From: Serratia fonticola
GTDB taxonomy: Bacteria > Pseudomonadota > Gammaproteobacteria > Enterobacterales > Enterobacteriaceae
Reading direction: 5' to 3'
Assembly (NCBI RefSeq): GCF_006715025.1
Contig: NZ_VFMK01000001.1
Location: 3,720,001-3,784,000, forward strand
Length of the DNA: 64,000 bases
Below, in pieces: positions 18,501 through 28,000 of this stretch (position 1 is its first letter; each line of letters begins with the position of its first letter). The notes under the pieces were generated by a model. The model saw nothing but the letters and a program-made list of their open reading frames with translations. It was not told the origin of the DNA and made no database searches. Both the position numbers and the translations under genes were made by a program.

Positions 18501-18521
18501 GCCGGAAGCCCGACTTCCGGC
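18501..18521 (+). terminator. terminator-like hairpin after GH32 gene
   Basis: GCCGGAAG-cccga-CTTCCGGC forms a perfect 8-bp stem 12 bases after the stop codon. It is followed only by a short AT stretch rather than a long T-run. Confidence 0.65.
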
Positions 18522-18576
18522 ATTTCATTAGAGAAGCCTTAGCCTTCCATCAATGTAATATCACAAAACACCAAAA

Positions 18577-18607
18577 CGAAAAACCCCAAGCCTTTTGAGC
18601 TTGGGGT
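18577..18607 (-). terminator. intrinsic terminator of serT
   Basis: On the minus strand CCCCAAGC ... GCTTGGGG is followed by TTTTTCGTTTTGG. It lies 12 bases past the tRNA 3' end, and the stem could also stop readthrough from the GH32 gene. Confidence 0.85.
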
Positions 18608-18618
18608 CATTCATAATA

Positions 18619-18706
18619 TGGCGGAGGAGCAGAGATTCGAACTCTGGAACGGTTTCCCGTCGACGGTTTTCAAGACCGTTGCCTTCAGCCACTCGGCCAC
18701 CCCTCC
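18619..18706 (-). tRNA. serT: tRNA-Ser (anticodon TGA)
   Basis: The minus strand reads GGAGGGGTGGCCGAGTGG at the 5' end, has anticodon loop CTTGAAA (anticodon TGA), a long variable arm typical of tRNA-Ser, a T arm with GTTCGAATC, and an encoded CCA end. It is 88 bases long. serT lies next to yccA in E. coli as well. Confidence 0.97.
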
Positions 18707-18718
18707 GTAACGAAGCGA

Positions 18719-18747
18719 ACTATAAACACAGCCGATCCCGTTGTAAA
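18719..18747 (-). promoter_or_regulatory. serT sigma-70 promoter
   Basis: On the minus strand TTTACA (18742-18747) is separated by 17 bases from TATAGT (18719-18724), which ends 12 bases upstream of the tRNA 5' end. Spacing and near-consensus hexamers support it. Confidence 0.7.
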
Positions 18748-18935
18748 GCCTGAAACCGTTCAACCGAACGAAAAACAGGCATTCGAAAACCATCCGCTGA
18801 AGAAACCAGCAATTGCTGTTCAGCCATTCTTTAATAATCACGCAGGGTAAAGATTGGTAAACAATCTTTAATCAACGGCTTGTACTGCCCTATCATCGTG
18901 ATCAATTTTGTGATGACCTGATAAGAGAGATCATT

Positions 18936-19595
18936 ATGGACCGCATTGTCGTCTCATCCTCCTCGCGCGACTCGCTGCTAAGCACGCATAAAGTCCTGCG
19001 TAACACCTATTTTCTGCTGTCACTGACGCTGGGCTTTTCTGCCTTGACCGCCACAGCCAGCACCATGCTAGGTCTTCCTGGCCCTGGCCTGCTGTTAATG
19101 CTGGTCGGTTTTTATGGCCTGATGTTCCTGACGCATAAATTGGCAAATAGCCCGGCAGGTATTCTTGCTGCTTTCGCCTTTACCGGTTTTATGGGATATG
19201 CACTCGGGCCAATCCTTAGTTCGTTCCTGAATGCCGGCGCCGGTGATTTGATCATGCTCGCATTGGGAGGGACAGCGGTTGTGTTCTTCTGCTGTTCAGC
19301 CTATGTCCTGACCACACGCAAAGATATGTCGTTCCTGTCCGGCATGATGATGGCGGGCTTTGTGGTGCTGCTGGTGGCGGTTATCGCTAACCTGTTCCTG
19401 CAAATCCCTGCCCTGCATCTGGCGATTAGCGCACTGTTCATTCTGTTCTCCGCCGGTGCCATTCTGTGGGAAACCAGCAACATCATTCATGGTGGCGAGA
19501 CCAACTATATCCGAGCCACCGTCAGCCTGTATGTTTCGTTGTACAACATGTTAATCAGCCTGCTGAGTATTCTGGGCTTTGCACGCAGCAACTGA
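18936..19595 (+). CDS. yccA: BAX-inhibitor-1 family membrane protein YccA, FtsH modulator
   Basis: YccA is a seven-helix inner-membrane protein of the BI-1/TMBIM family. In E. coli it is a substrate and inhibitor of FtsH and protects SecY when translocons jam. The 219-residue product has seven hydrophobic helices and a hydrophilic N-terminal tail, which in E. coli is where FtsH starts degradation. It lies between serT and tusE as in E. coli. Length and sequence are normal. Confidence 0.95.
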   Translation: MDRIVVSSSSRDSLLSTHKVLRNTYFLLSLTLGFSALTATASTMLGLPGPGLLLMLVGFYGLMFLTHKLANSPAGILAAFAFTGFMGYALGPILSSFLNAGAGDLIMLALGGTAVVFFCCSAYVLTTRKDMSFLSGMMMAGFVVLLVAVIANLFLQIPALHLAISALFILFSAGAILWETSNIIHGGETNYIRATVSLYVSLYNMLISLLSILGFARSN

Positions 19596-19620
19596 CTGAT
19601 GCCCACTTCAGTTCTATGAT

Positions 19621-19649
19621 AAGGCCCCGCAACGCGGGGCCTTATTTTT
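19621..19649 (+). terminator. yccA intrinsic terminator
   Basis: AAGGCCCCGC-aac-GCGGGGCCTT forms a 10-bp perfect stem followed by ATTTTTG, 26 bases after the yccA stop. Confidence 0.9.
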
Positions 19650-19708
19650 GCCAAGGCAAAAGTTTGCTAAACTGGTACTCGCAATGAATTATCGATTACC
19701 GAGGCAGT

Positions 19709-20038
19709 ATGTTGGAGTTTGAAGGTCAGACGATTGAAACTGACGCACAGGGTTACCTGAAAAACAGCGCAGACTGGCATGAAGGGTTAGCCCCCTTGTT
19801 AGCGGCGCAAGAGGAGATCGAGCTTAGCGAAGCGCATTGGGAAGTCGTGCGCTTTGTCCGTGATTTCTACCAGGAGTTTAATACCTCACCGGCTATCCGT
19901 ATGCTGGTGAAAGCAATGGCGCAAAAATACGGGGAAGAGAAAGGCAACAGCCGTTACCTTTACCGATTATTCCCTAAAGGCCCGGCCAAGCAGGCGACTA
20001 AAATTGCCGGGCTGCCCAAGCCGGTGAAATGCATCTGA
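19709..20038 (+). CDS. tusE: sulfur relay protein TusE
   Basis: TusE is the last sulfur carrier of the TusA-TusBCD-TusE relay that feeds MnmA for 2-thiouridine in tRNA wobble bases. It is a 109-residue DsrC-family protein with the conserved C-terminal Cys as penultimate residue (PVKCI). The gene converges on acyP with a 3-base gap, as in E. coli. Confidence 0.96.
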   Translation: MLEFEGQTIETDAQGYLKNSADWHEGLAPLLAAQEEIELSEAHWEVVRFVRDFYQEFNTSPAIRMLVKAMAQKYGEEKGNSRYLYRLFPKGPAKQATKIAGLPKPVKCI

Positions 20039-20041
20039 CCA

Positions 20042-20320
20042 CTAATAGCGAATACTGAAGCCTTTGTAGGCCTCAACGCCACGTGGTTCCACCAGCACGC
20101 GGTCAACACGGGCGTTGCGTGGACCGCCGCTTTTCAACCACGCGATTAACTGCTCGACAGTGTCTTTTTCACCACAGGCCACCACTTCTACACTGCCATC
20201 ATCCAGATTACGTGCATAACCAGTTAATCCTAACGCGGTGGCTTTGTGCTGTGTGTTATAGCGAAACCCTACGCCCTGCACCACGCCGTAGACATACGCG
20301 GCAATGCAAACTTGCGTCAT
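20042..20320 (-). CDS. acyP: acylphosphatase
   Basis: Acylphosphatase hydrolyses carboxyl-phosphate bonds. The 92-residue protein has the signature GVVQGVGFRYNTQHKA, with the catalytic Arg of GFRY and the conserved Asn of ARNLDDGSVEV. This is yccX of E. coli, which is normally next to rlmI; here the island at about 20.44-42.82 kb separates the two. Confidence 0.95.
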   Translation of the reverse strand: MTQVCIAAYVYGVVQGVGFRYNTQHKATALGLTGYARNLDDGSVEVVACGEKDTVEQLIAWLKSGGPRNARVDRVLVEPRGVEAYKGFSIRY

Positions 20321-20419
20321 AATCAGCTCCTGATCGATTTCGTTTAAGACATTCTCTGCGCTGACGCTCTGAGTACGCTACTCTTTTTGCTTTATCTGGC
20401 AACATACTTAATTATGACC

Positions 20420-20442
20420 ATACGCCAGTTTCTCGCCAAAGG
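20420..20442 (+). repeat. left copy of rlmI 5'-end sequence (candidate attL)
   Basis: These 23 bases match the first 23 bases of rlmI (42817-42839) at 20 positions, sharing GTTTCT.GCCAAAGG. Together they flank the tailocin island at a distance of 22,397 bases, with the insertion site at the rlmI start codon. It is probably a diverged attachment core or the displaced original rlmI start. Confidence 0.65.
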
Positions 20443-20862
20443 CGCAACAAAATAGAGCAAACAACGATATTTCAACATGGCAAGAACCTTGCTGATTGTA
20501 TTTTACGCTGCTCTTTCACCGCAATTCCAGGCACTACTCATTAATACGTTAACCTTAGAGAATACGCCTCTTGACGTGCGGACGGGTACATAAGAAGACT
20601 ATTGGGCTGATCAGAAAATGGGAAAGATATGATCAAAGCTGCGAATAATGGCGGTTTTAGGCATGGCCAAAGAAGTAATATGCCGAGAAGTGATCCCGGC
20701 ATATCAAGCGCAGCATCCATTTTAATTCACAGAGAAAGTGGGTTACCCCAAATAGGTATACTCGAAAGAATAGTGTGGTTCCACAACAGGCGAGCCTGCA
20801 GGATAATCGGGCAGGCCTTTCACTGGTGCTTTTCACCTCCCAAAAGCAGGCTTCACGCTTTT
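20443..20862. other. left island margin, no supported gene
   Basis: About 420 bases with no convincing coding region. A 93-codon frame at 20629-20910 has a composition unlike a protein and contains an inverted repeat (GCCTGC ... GCAGGC near 20795-20817). I see no promoter or terminator I can defend. Confidence 0.5.
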
Positions 20863-21075
20863 TTATGCAGTCACTTTAGTGTGAAACAGGAGAACCAAGT
20901 AATCGATTAAATTATGATTTTCTCCTTCAGAAACAACAGGATATCCTGACAAGCCAGAGTTTGTATCGAGCCGGGTAATTGGTGCAATTATCCCAGTAGA
21001 TAGCCTTAATGTGTGAGTTGGCATGGTATGGCAAATAAGCCACACGGGAACTATATACGAACCATCAATCAACAT
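20863..21075 (-). CDS. hypothetical 70-residue protein, last minus-strand frame of the island
   Basis: The product is 70 residues (begins MLIDGSYIVPVWLICH, ends LLFHTKVTA). I do not recognise it. Amino-acid usage is plausible for a real protein and it lies on the same strand as the tail operon, 265 bases beyond the second fibre gene. No good ribosome binding site precedes it. Confidence 0.35.
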   Translation of the reverse strand: MLIDGSYIVPVWLICHTMPTHTLRLSTGIIAPITRLDTNSGLSGYPVVSEGENHNLIDYLVLLFHTKVTA

Positions 21076-21107
21076 TGTTACTCATTACAGGAAATGCCAT
21101 TTTCTTC

Positions 21108-21314
21108 ATGAACGAAAACGAGGCTTACCCGCCGCCGGATAGCGACGCCGGGGGATCGTTCTGCGTATAGCATGACGAAAATGGGCAATTTTGGCTTGAT
21201 GTCCATTATCATCGCGAATGGCACCGAGCGTTTATAGAACCCTTCACAATATTTGAAGAGGTGTCCGAGGCCGTACAGAAATACAATTTCGAAGCACCAG
21301 CGAGGACACGGTAA
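21108..21314 (+). pseudogene. small plus-strand frame with one in-frame amber codon
   Basis: From ATG 21108 a 68-codon frame reads MNENEAYPPPDSDAGGSFCV, then TAG at 21168-21170, then HDENGQFWLDVHYHREWHRA and on to a TAA at 21312. Both sides of the TAG have natural protein composition, so this looks like one gene with a nonsense change. It is opposite in strand to the tail operon. I do not recognise the family. Confidence 0.45.
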
Positions 21315-21340
21315 AGCCCGGATTTCTCCCGGCCCCAATG

Positions 21341-22510
21341 CTACCCATCAACCTTTTTAATCATGCCAGCGTTGTGCATGACGGCAAGGATCTTGTTGAG
21401 CGTTTCGACTTCCGTCCCCGCTGTCGCGTCGGGAATTTCCACTAGGTCTTTAATGTGAACCGAGACCAACTCCCGCCAGTTCACATCGCCTGGGTTTTCT
21501 GTCGTTCCAGGATTTGTTCGGTCAACGTTGGTAAACGCTCTTCCGTCTGAATCTACCGCCAACACAACACCACAGAAAACACCCTGTGTGGGCTTTGCAG
21601 ATGGGTTTGTCAGGCCCAACTTAACCCCCTCGTTTGCCGTCGGCGTAGTTTTTGGGTTCGGCTTGCTCGTTGTGCCATCTGGCGCAGAGTAGTAGCAAGC
21701 GGAGCTTACCGAACTGTTTGTCTTATGCACCAGTAACCCATTCTGACTGCGATTTACTTGCCGCACCCCCTCAGACTTAAAGGTTATAGTGTCTAAATGT
21801 CTAGTCCATACGCTCCACGATGATCCGTTACGCATACGCACCCACGGCCCAGGATCAGTTCCCATAAACGAGCAGAGCAACGATTGCGTTATCTTACCGT
21901 TCGAGTCTACTGATACACTCAACTGGATTTCAGATCCGGGACCCACGCCTAACGGGTAGTTCATGCTGTATGAGTCCTGGCTTGTTTCCCCACCTGGCGC
22001 GATATAAAGCCCTGCAGTTGTTACCGTGTTTAAATTTGTGGTCGGTGTCAAAAGCACAGGGCCCGCGCTGGAAACATAAACACCCTGCTCTTGTGTAGAT
22101 TCGCTTGCCTTGATTAGCTTTAAGGCGTTACCTGGCCGAGAGCTAATCTTAACGCTAATACCTGAATTTTTCGGGTTTCCCTGGTAGATGCTTTGCTTTG
22201 TAATCGACTCATCGATCGGAAACAGCATTGCACTCAGAGGCCGGGAATATAGACCCGGCTTATCGGACACTTTCGGATCGAGATAAAACAGCTCGTTCTG
22301 TTCATCCTGCGATACCATAACTTTAAGGCCTTGGTCATGAGTAAGTGCGTTGTTTGCATCTTTAGCAACTAGCGAACCAGCATCTACCAGGGCGAGGATA
22401 TCTTTAACTTTCGCCGCCTCAGTGACATTATTGCTGACAGCCGGAACGACAGTCTCTGTTGTGACGTTATTCGCAAGTGGCAGCTCTGAAATTTTGGTTC
22501 CATCTGACAT
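21341..22510 (-). CDS. second tail-fibre protein with pyocin-knob-like domain
   Basis: The 389-residue protein is a probable receptor-binding fibre. It starts MSDGTKISELPLANNVTTET, a typical fibre N-terminus. At about residues 160-245 it has a repeat with the pattern seen in R-type pyocin fibre knobs (TTAGLYIAPGG ... YPLGVGPGSEIQLSV ... WVRMRNGSSWSVWTRH). The C-terminus (VETLNKILAVMHNAGMIKKV) is a short coiled segment. A strong GGAG site precedes the ATG. An intrinsic terminator lies just upstream, so expression relative to the first fibre may be reduced or separately controlled. Confidence 0.75.
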   Translation of the reverse strand: MSDGTKISELPLANNVTTETVVPAVSNNVTEAAKVKDILALVDAGSLVAKDANNALTHDQGLKVMVSQDEQNELFYLDPKVSDKPGLYSRPLSAMLFPIDESITKQSIYQGNPKNSGISVKISSRPGNALKLIKASESTQEQGVYVSSAGPVLLTPTTNLNTVTTAGLYIAPGGETSQDSYSMNYPLGVGPGSEIQLSVSVDSNGKITQSLLCSFMGTDPGPWVRMRNGSSWSVWTRHLDTITFKSEGVRQVNRSQNGLLVHKTNSSVSSACYYSAPDGTTSKPNPKTTPTANEGVKLGLTNPSAKPTQGVFCGVVLAVDSDGRAFTNVDRTNPGTTENPGDVNWRELVSVHIKDLVEIPDATAGTEVETLNKILAVMHNAGMIKKVDG

Positions 22511-22520
22511 GTTTCTTCTC

Positions 22521-22549
22521 CAAAAAAAGCCCCGGACATGCCGAGGCTA
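22521..22549 (-). terminator. intrinsic terminator between the two fibre genes
   Basis: On the minus strand AGCCTCGG-catgt-CCGGGGCT is followed by seven T residues, and the GGAGAAG ribosome site of the downstream fibre begins directly after. This places a full terminator inside the 45-base gap between fibre genes. Confidence 0.75.
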
Positions 22550-22555
22550 TGATAA

Positions 22556-24805
22556 CTATTTACCGATCGATACCCAGTAAAGTTTTGATTCGCCGCTACC
22601 GTAGCTGATCCTGACCGATGTCAGCCCCAGATCTGACACTACCGGATTCCAGATCGACTGATCGCTTGCAGATGTGCGATTCACGGATGGGATGGTGACA
22701 AAGTGTTTTGTCGTGTACGGGCGCGGCAGCGTTACGACTGTGCTACCGGTGCCAGCGCTATTGATATAGCCCCACTGGATCATGAATCCGGTGGCCGCAT
22801 GACGCCAATAGCCGTTTTCATCGATTTGAGAGTTATCGCCGAGGCCGCCGATCATGCTGGCCAGTGCCAGAATAGCTGCAGGCGTGGCCGCGATATCTTC
22901 CCGATTGGAATCCAGCGCGGATGATAGCCCGGTGACGGTTTTCCCCCAGGCTCCCCATGCAAACGGACTGCCAAATCCATAACGTTGATATTCAGCTGCT
23001 GAGTTATACGGCCGATATATCTGCCGACACCCAACGGTATCAACGCCAGTTTTCAGCACTTCTAAGGAGCCAGCCACAGCTTCAGGGTAATTGAGCGCAA
23101 GCGTGGCGTTGCTGGTGACGTTCTGGAAATACTGCCCCGGCGTGGTCAGATTATTAAGGTTGGTGCCTGCGGGTAACGTTGAGGAGGCTAACGGCACGGC
23201 GCCCACATCCTCCGCGCTTAGGCCGTCTTTAGTGGCAAGCGCCTTCAACCCAAGGTTATTACGTGATGTCGCCTGTGCCGTAGTTCCCGCAGCAGCAATT
23301 TCTGACAGGTTATTTTTGATAGCCAGATAATCAACAACAACGGGCGCGGCCGTAACGGTAACGGGCCGGCTGGCGGTTTTACCTGATACCACACCGGTAA
23401 CGCTGATCGTTGCGGTTCCTGCGCCCCCCCCTACGAGCACTCCCGCAGATGACACGCTCGCGACCGCATTATCTGTGGATGCAAAGCTGATTTCTTCTGT
23501 GGCATTTGAGGGCGTTTTCGTTACCTGCAGATTGTAACTATTGCCTGCGACCTGATCCGGGATAGCGGCCAAAGCGATCGATGTTAGCAGCACGTCAACA
23601 CGCACGCTTACGCGAACACTTAGCCCACTGCTCACACTGGCGATAATGTCAGTTGTCCCTGCCGTTCTCGCAGTAAACAGGCCCGTTGCGCTGATTGTGC
23701 CAACGGTTGAATCTGAGCTTGTCCAGGTGACAGGAAATTTTGCCGCTAAATCGGTTGGGAACACTTGCGCGGTAAATTGTTGTGTCGCTCCTACCCCTAC
23801 AGTAAGAGAGGAAGGGGTCACGACTATGTTTGTAGGCGTAGGATCCGGGGTAATGTTTTCCGCGCTATCCGTCTTCACAATATACATCAGAGCTATATTT
23901 TTAGCGCGTGTCTCTGTTGCAACTCGGGGGGCCAGATAGTCAGGGTTAATAACGTTAGTTCGGTTGCGATATTGTCTAAAGTCAGCTCCGCCAGGCGTGT
24001 TTCGCGTGCTACTTACGGGTACATCAGTACCTAGAGATGTTTCTGTACCTGCTATATGTGTATGTTCCTGCAGTGCATCTTCTTGCGTGCTGAGTATCGC
24101 GCGGCCACTGTCAGGATCAACTGTTGAGCCATGCGCCCACCCGCGCACGACACGCCCACGCAAATCAGGCACGTTTCCCGTTGGATAAACTTCCAGCAGT
24201 TTCGGGTTGCTCGCTCGGTCGAAGGCTTGCCCATTCGCTTCGATCCAGCCATCAGGCGGAACCGAAGAACCCCAGGCAACGATAACGCCCACCGGCAGTA
24301 GGTAAGGTGATAAATCAGTCGCGATATTGTCTATCGCATTTGTAATGGTGGTCTTTAATACGGGTGGGGTGATGATCAGCGAATTATCCGTTCCTGCATC
24401 AGCATCAGCTTGTGAGGCGCGTTTGTAGATAAAACCCTGCCAGTTACCATCCACACCGGGTACTGAGGTGTTATTTGCTATCAAGGAGACATACAGCCTG
24501 CCAGCATACTGAACAACCGTCCCGGCTGAGTATGGGTAAGCCGTGCCGCCGTTATCGGCTGCGGTAATGAACTCAGGAAAGCCGGCGGTTTGATATTGGC
24601 GAAGAGCAACGGTGATCGCGTTAAGTATGCCGTTCATTTCCTTACGGCTCACCGGCTTGGCATAGGGATCCGATTTCAAATCGCGCTCGTAATCATCGCC
24701 CCAACCTTCGGTAAAACTGACATATCCTTCAGTATTTAAAGCGTCCGGTATAGCCTGTTTATCACCACTCTCTGCGAATGGAATTTTGAAAAACTTCTGA
24801 TCCAT
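22556..24805 (-). CDS. composite tail-fibre protein: collar, two Ig-like domains, knob and gp53-like head
   Basis: The 749-residue fibre has a baseplate-binding N-terminus (residues 1-130), a phage tail-collar domain (about 168-313, LLPVGVIVAWGSSVPPDGWI ... PDLRGRVVRG), two Big_2-type Ig-like domains (about 323-406 and 407-488), a second fibre shaft (RNNLGLKALATKDGLSAEDV), a pyocin-knob-like segment (TTPGQYFQN ... FAWGAWGK) and a gp53-like C-terminal head (GYWRHAATGFMIQWG). A collar domain usually ends a fibre, so this looks like two fibres joined by Ig spacers. It overlaps the upstream 76-codon gene by one base. Confidence 0.85.
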   Translation of the reverse strand: MDQKFFKIPFAESGDKQAIPDALNTEGYVSFTEGWGDDYERDLKSDPYAKPVSRKEMNGILNAITVALRQYQTAGFPEFITAADNGGTAYPYSAGTVVQYAGRLYVSLIANNTSVPGVDGNWQGFIYKRASQADADAGTDNSLIITPPVLKTTITNAIDNIATDLSPYLLPVGVIVAWGSSVPPDGWIEANGQAFDRASNPKLLEVYPTGNVPDLRGRVVRGWAHGSTVDPDSGRAILSTQEDALQEHTHIAGTETSLGTDVPVSSTRNTPGGADFRQYRNRTNVINPDYLAPRVATETRAKNIALMYIVKTDSAENITPDPTPTNIVVTPSSLTVGVGATQQFTAQVFPTDLAAKFPVTWTSSDSTVGTISATGLFTARTAGTTDIIASVSSGLSVRVSVRVDVLLTSIALAAIPDQVAGNSYNLQVTKTPSNATEEISFASTDNAVASVSSAGVLVGGGAGTATISVTGVVSGKTASRPVTVTAAPVVVDYLAIKNNLSEIAAAGTTAQATSRNNLGLKALATKDGLSAEDVGAVPLASSTLPAGTNLNNLTTPGQYFQNVTSNATLALNYPEAVAGSLEVLKTGVDTVGCRQIYRPYNSAAEYQRYGFGSPFAWGAWGKTVTGLSSALDSNREDIAATPAAILALASMIGGLGDNSQIDENGYWRHAATGFMIQWGYINSAGTGSTVVTLPRPYTTKHFVTIPSVNRTSASDQSIWNPVVSDLGLTSVRISYGSGESKLYWVSIGK

Positions 24806-25035
24806 TATCTTTCACCTTCTGCATCGGGTAAAACCGGATTTAAATCGGCATCCAATTGGATGCCGAACACATTAGCTACTCTTTCATAGAAGTCATCGCC
24901 TACACTCTTTTCAGTGATGTCATCCGAATTTATAGTAATGACGCCTGCACTCTCCAAACTCTTTAGATATTCTCTGAAAACATCATCAGTTTGAGCGTAA
25001 TTGATTAGTTTCTTAAGTTGTTTAATGGTTTTCAT
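24805..25035 (-). CDS. hypothetical 76-residue protein between baseplate-LRR and fibre genes
   Basis: Starting at ATG 25033-25035 (sharing a base with the stop of the LRR gene) the product is 76 residues, acidic and mostly helical (MKTIKQLKKLINYAQTDD ...). It is coupled on both sides (overlaps of one base), so it is translated with the fibre genes. I do not recognise it; a fibre-attachment or chaperone role is possible but unproven. Confidence 0.6.
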   Translation of the reverse strand: MKTIKQLKKLINYAQTDDVFREYLKSLESAGVITINSDDITEKSVGDDFYERVANVFGIQLDADLNPVLPDAEGER

Positions 25036-28000
25036 TATGCGCCTCCACCGCCCCATGCTACCGGGATGAGATTGTAATCACTCAAAGCGTACGCCTGTGT
25101 GAACGTTCCGCCTTTATTGTTTGCTGCCGTTACGCTTGGCAACGCGCCAATTAATTGCAAGCCACTCCCAGCCACAAGATAACCATAAGAAAACATGTTG
25201 CTTGTATTTGTTATTGTTGGATATGATGGCAGATTGAATATTGAATTTATATTGCTATCCAGCTTATTGGCTGCACGAAATGTTTGTATTAACAATGTTA
25301 CCGATGTGCCATTAAACAAACCATCGCCCACCTTCACAAGATCAGGACATGAAGAAAAAGCATATGAGAAGTTTGTGGCCTTGGCGTTATTCCTGAACAA
25401 TCCAGAAGGAATATAAGTTATACCCGTTTCAGTGAATACACTTGAGAATGTGATTGCATTGATATTGTCTTTAAATAAATCCTCTGGTATGCCCATAAGA
25501 TTTCTGCAACCATTGAACGCAGAATCAAAATAGGCTATCAAAGTGCAATTTGCGAACGTATCCACTGGAATTTCTCTTATGTCACAGTTTGCAAAAACGC
25601 CGCTAACAGTTGTTAGTTTTTTGCAATGTTTAAATAAACCATCAGGTAACGCCCTCAAGTTCGAAGATAATAGAAACATTGAGGTTAAAGCCGTAATACC
25701 AGCGCAATTATCGAATAACCCTTTCGGAAGCTCAGTTAGCGATGTACAAGAACCGAAAGCGCTCACCACTGACGATATTGCACCGGTAAATGAATTAAAT
25801 AAATTTGATGGCAATGAAGATAATGCTGAGCAACCATCAAATAAATATTGTATATCGGAAACCTTTGTGCATCCTTCAAACATATCTCCAGACAATGAAA
25901 GCAGCCCTGTGCAACCTTGGAATGCATACTGGAATGATGTATTATTTGAACACCCGTTGAACACCCCATTTGGAACGGTTTTTAGTTCTATACACGATTG
26001 AAAAACGCTGGCAAATGTACTTACTAATTTTTTATTCTCAAATGCATAAGGTGTTACTTCCTTTAGCGACAGGCACCTATAAAAACATCTACTGAACGTA
26101 GTCACCTTATTACAATCAGTAAACAACGGCATATATGTTAATGATGAGCAACTGTAAAAAGCGTTGGCAAATGTAGTGACCGACGTACAGCCTGAGAATA
26201 TATTATCCCCAACGGTAACCAACGAAGAACAACCATAAAAAACTTGATTGAATGTTGTTACAGATGAACAACCTTTAAACACCGAATTGCCAATGGTTTT
26301 AATTGACAAACAGCCATAAAATGTACTATCGAAATTAGTTGCATTGGAAAGGCCCTTGAATAGATTGTCAGGAATAGTTTGCAGCCCCGAGCAGCCAAAA
26401 AAGGTTTGCTGGAACATCCCGCCGCCGATGTTGCTAAAAACACCAGAAGGGATCTCTACCAAGGATTTACAGTTATAAAATGCACCTTGGAATGTAGTCG
26501 CACTGATGCAATCAACAAATAAATCTTTTGGCATCATGGTTAATTTTGTACAACCACTGAAGCAATAATAAAAAGAGGTTACCGCCTTGCAGTTTTTAAA
26601 GACTCCATTCCCGATAATCTTTAATTCACTGCATGACTGGAAAGCACCATAAAAAGAAGTGCATTTATCATTGTCAGCAAAAAGGTTGTCCGGCAAAGCA
26701 GTAAGCGCCGTACATTGATAGAATGCATATTGATACGTTTTTACGTTTGCCAATCCAGAAAACAAACCTTCCGGCAAACTAATAAGACTTGTACACCCAA
26801 AGAATGCCTCCTGAAACGTGCTAGCAAGAGAACAATTTTTAAACAGGCCAACTGGCAATAAAGTTAAATTAGTGCAGTCTCGCCAAGTCCTATAGAATGA
26901 GGTTATCTCAGTGCAATGATCAAATAGCCCTGCGGGCAAAGAGACAAGACTAGTGCACCCCATAAATGCAGTTTCAAACCATGTCGCATTTGGAAGATAA
27001 TCAAACGCCCCTTTGCGAATACTGTACAATCCTGTATTATTTGTGGCGAATGCCGTCATGCTGGTTCTGTTACCAGATACTCTTATTATTTCTCGCAGAG
27101 TATTAAATGTATATGTCGTAGTTCCTGAGGCCACGAAAAACCTCATTGTGTCACTTCGTTTAACAGTTATCGTATATTCTTCGCCTACAGTTAAGTTTCT
27201 TGTTGCATAGACTAATCCATACCCTCCATTAATCTCTGTCATTGTAAAATCTTTACTGTCTATACCATCGCCATAATCGACAGTAAAATCTTCCGACATA
27301 TTAACATAAAACAATGGGCGGCTAGGCGAATCGAAGCGCATAACAAACTGAGCACCAGAAACGATATGCCGGAACTCAAGCGGCCTGGACTCAACATTGT
27401 CAGTGGTGCAAATCGGGGTAAATATCTGTGCCTTGGCAACGACGGTATATTTATCAGAATCAGGCACAGTATCAGTAAAGATCCCCCCCGCCACAGTGGA
27501 CACATCGCGGGTAAATATGCGCCCGGTGGCTGAATTTGTATAGAACAGAGTGACATCAACACCAGACAGATCGATAGCGCTATCGGATGAATTGATCACA
27601 CCGCTTAATGTGCCGGTGCTGTCGTCAAAGGATAGGTTTATGCTCCAGGCATAGTTTATCAACTCGCCGCCATCCCAGAATCCTGCATTCTCAAAGTTCT
27701 GATAATGCGGGCCGAATCCGAAAGGAATATTGCGAATAACGCGATATTTCAGCCCGACTGTAGCCGGACGCGGCAGCAGGTCATACTTAGCCAGGATTAA
27801 CGCCACGGCGCTGGTAGGTTGCTCGGTGAATACGTACATGATGTACGACATATCGAGCGGATCAAGCGCGTACGCTTTACCTTCCTTTGTCGCGAACAGG
27901 TTCATCGTAATCGCGTTCACTTCAGGAATCGTACAACGGCTGATCAACTGGTAATAACGCAACCGACAGATAAGGCGCTTCTGCTCCGTTGTCAGTACCT

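Noticed and set aside
20629..20910. 93-codon plus-strand frame at the left island margin
   Set aside because: Composition is unlike a protein, ribosome-site spacing is poor, and part of it is an inverted repeat.
21311..21340. Terminator at the end of the second fibre gene
   Set aside because: The GC-rich blocks there are direct, not inverted, repeats and cannot form a terminator hairpin.
25260..27030. Regular repeats that might suggest a CRISPR array
   Set aside because: Periodicity is at protein level (26-27 codons) with diverged DNA and no constant repeat-spacer pattern.
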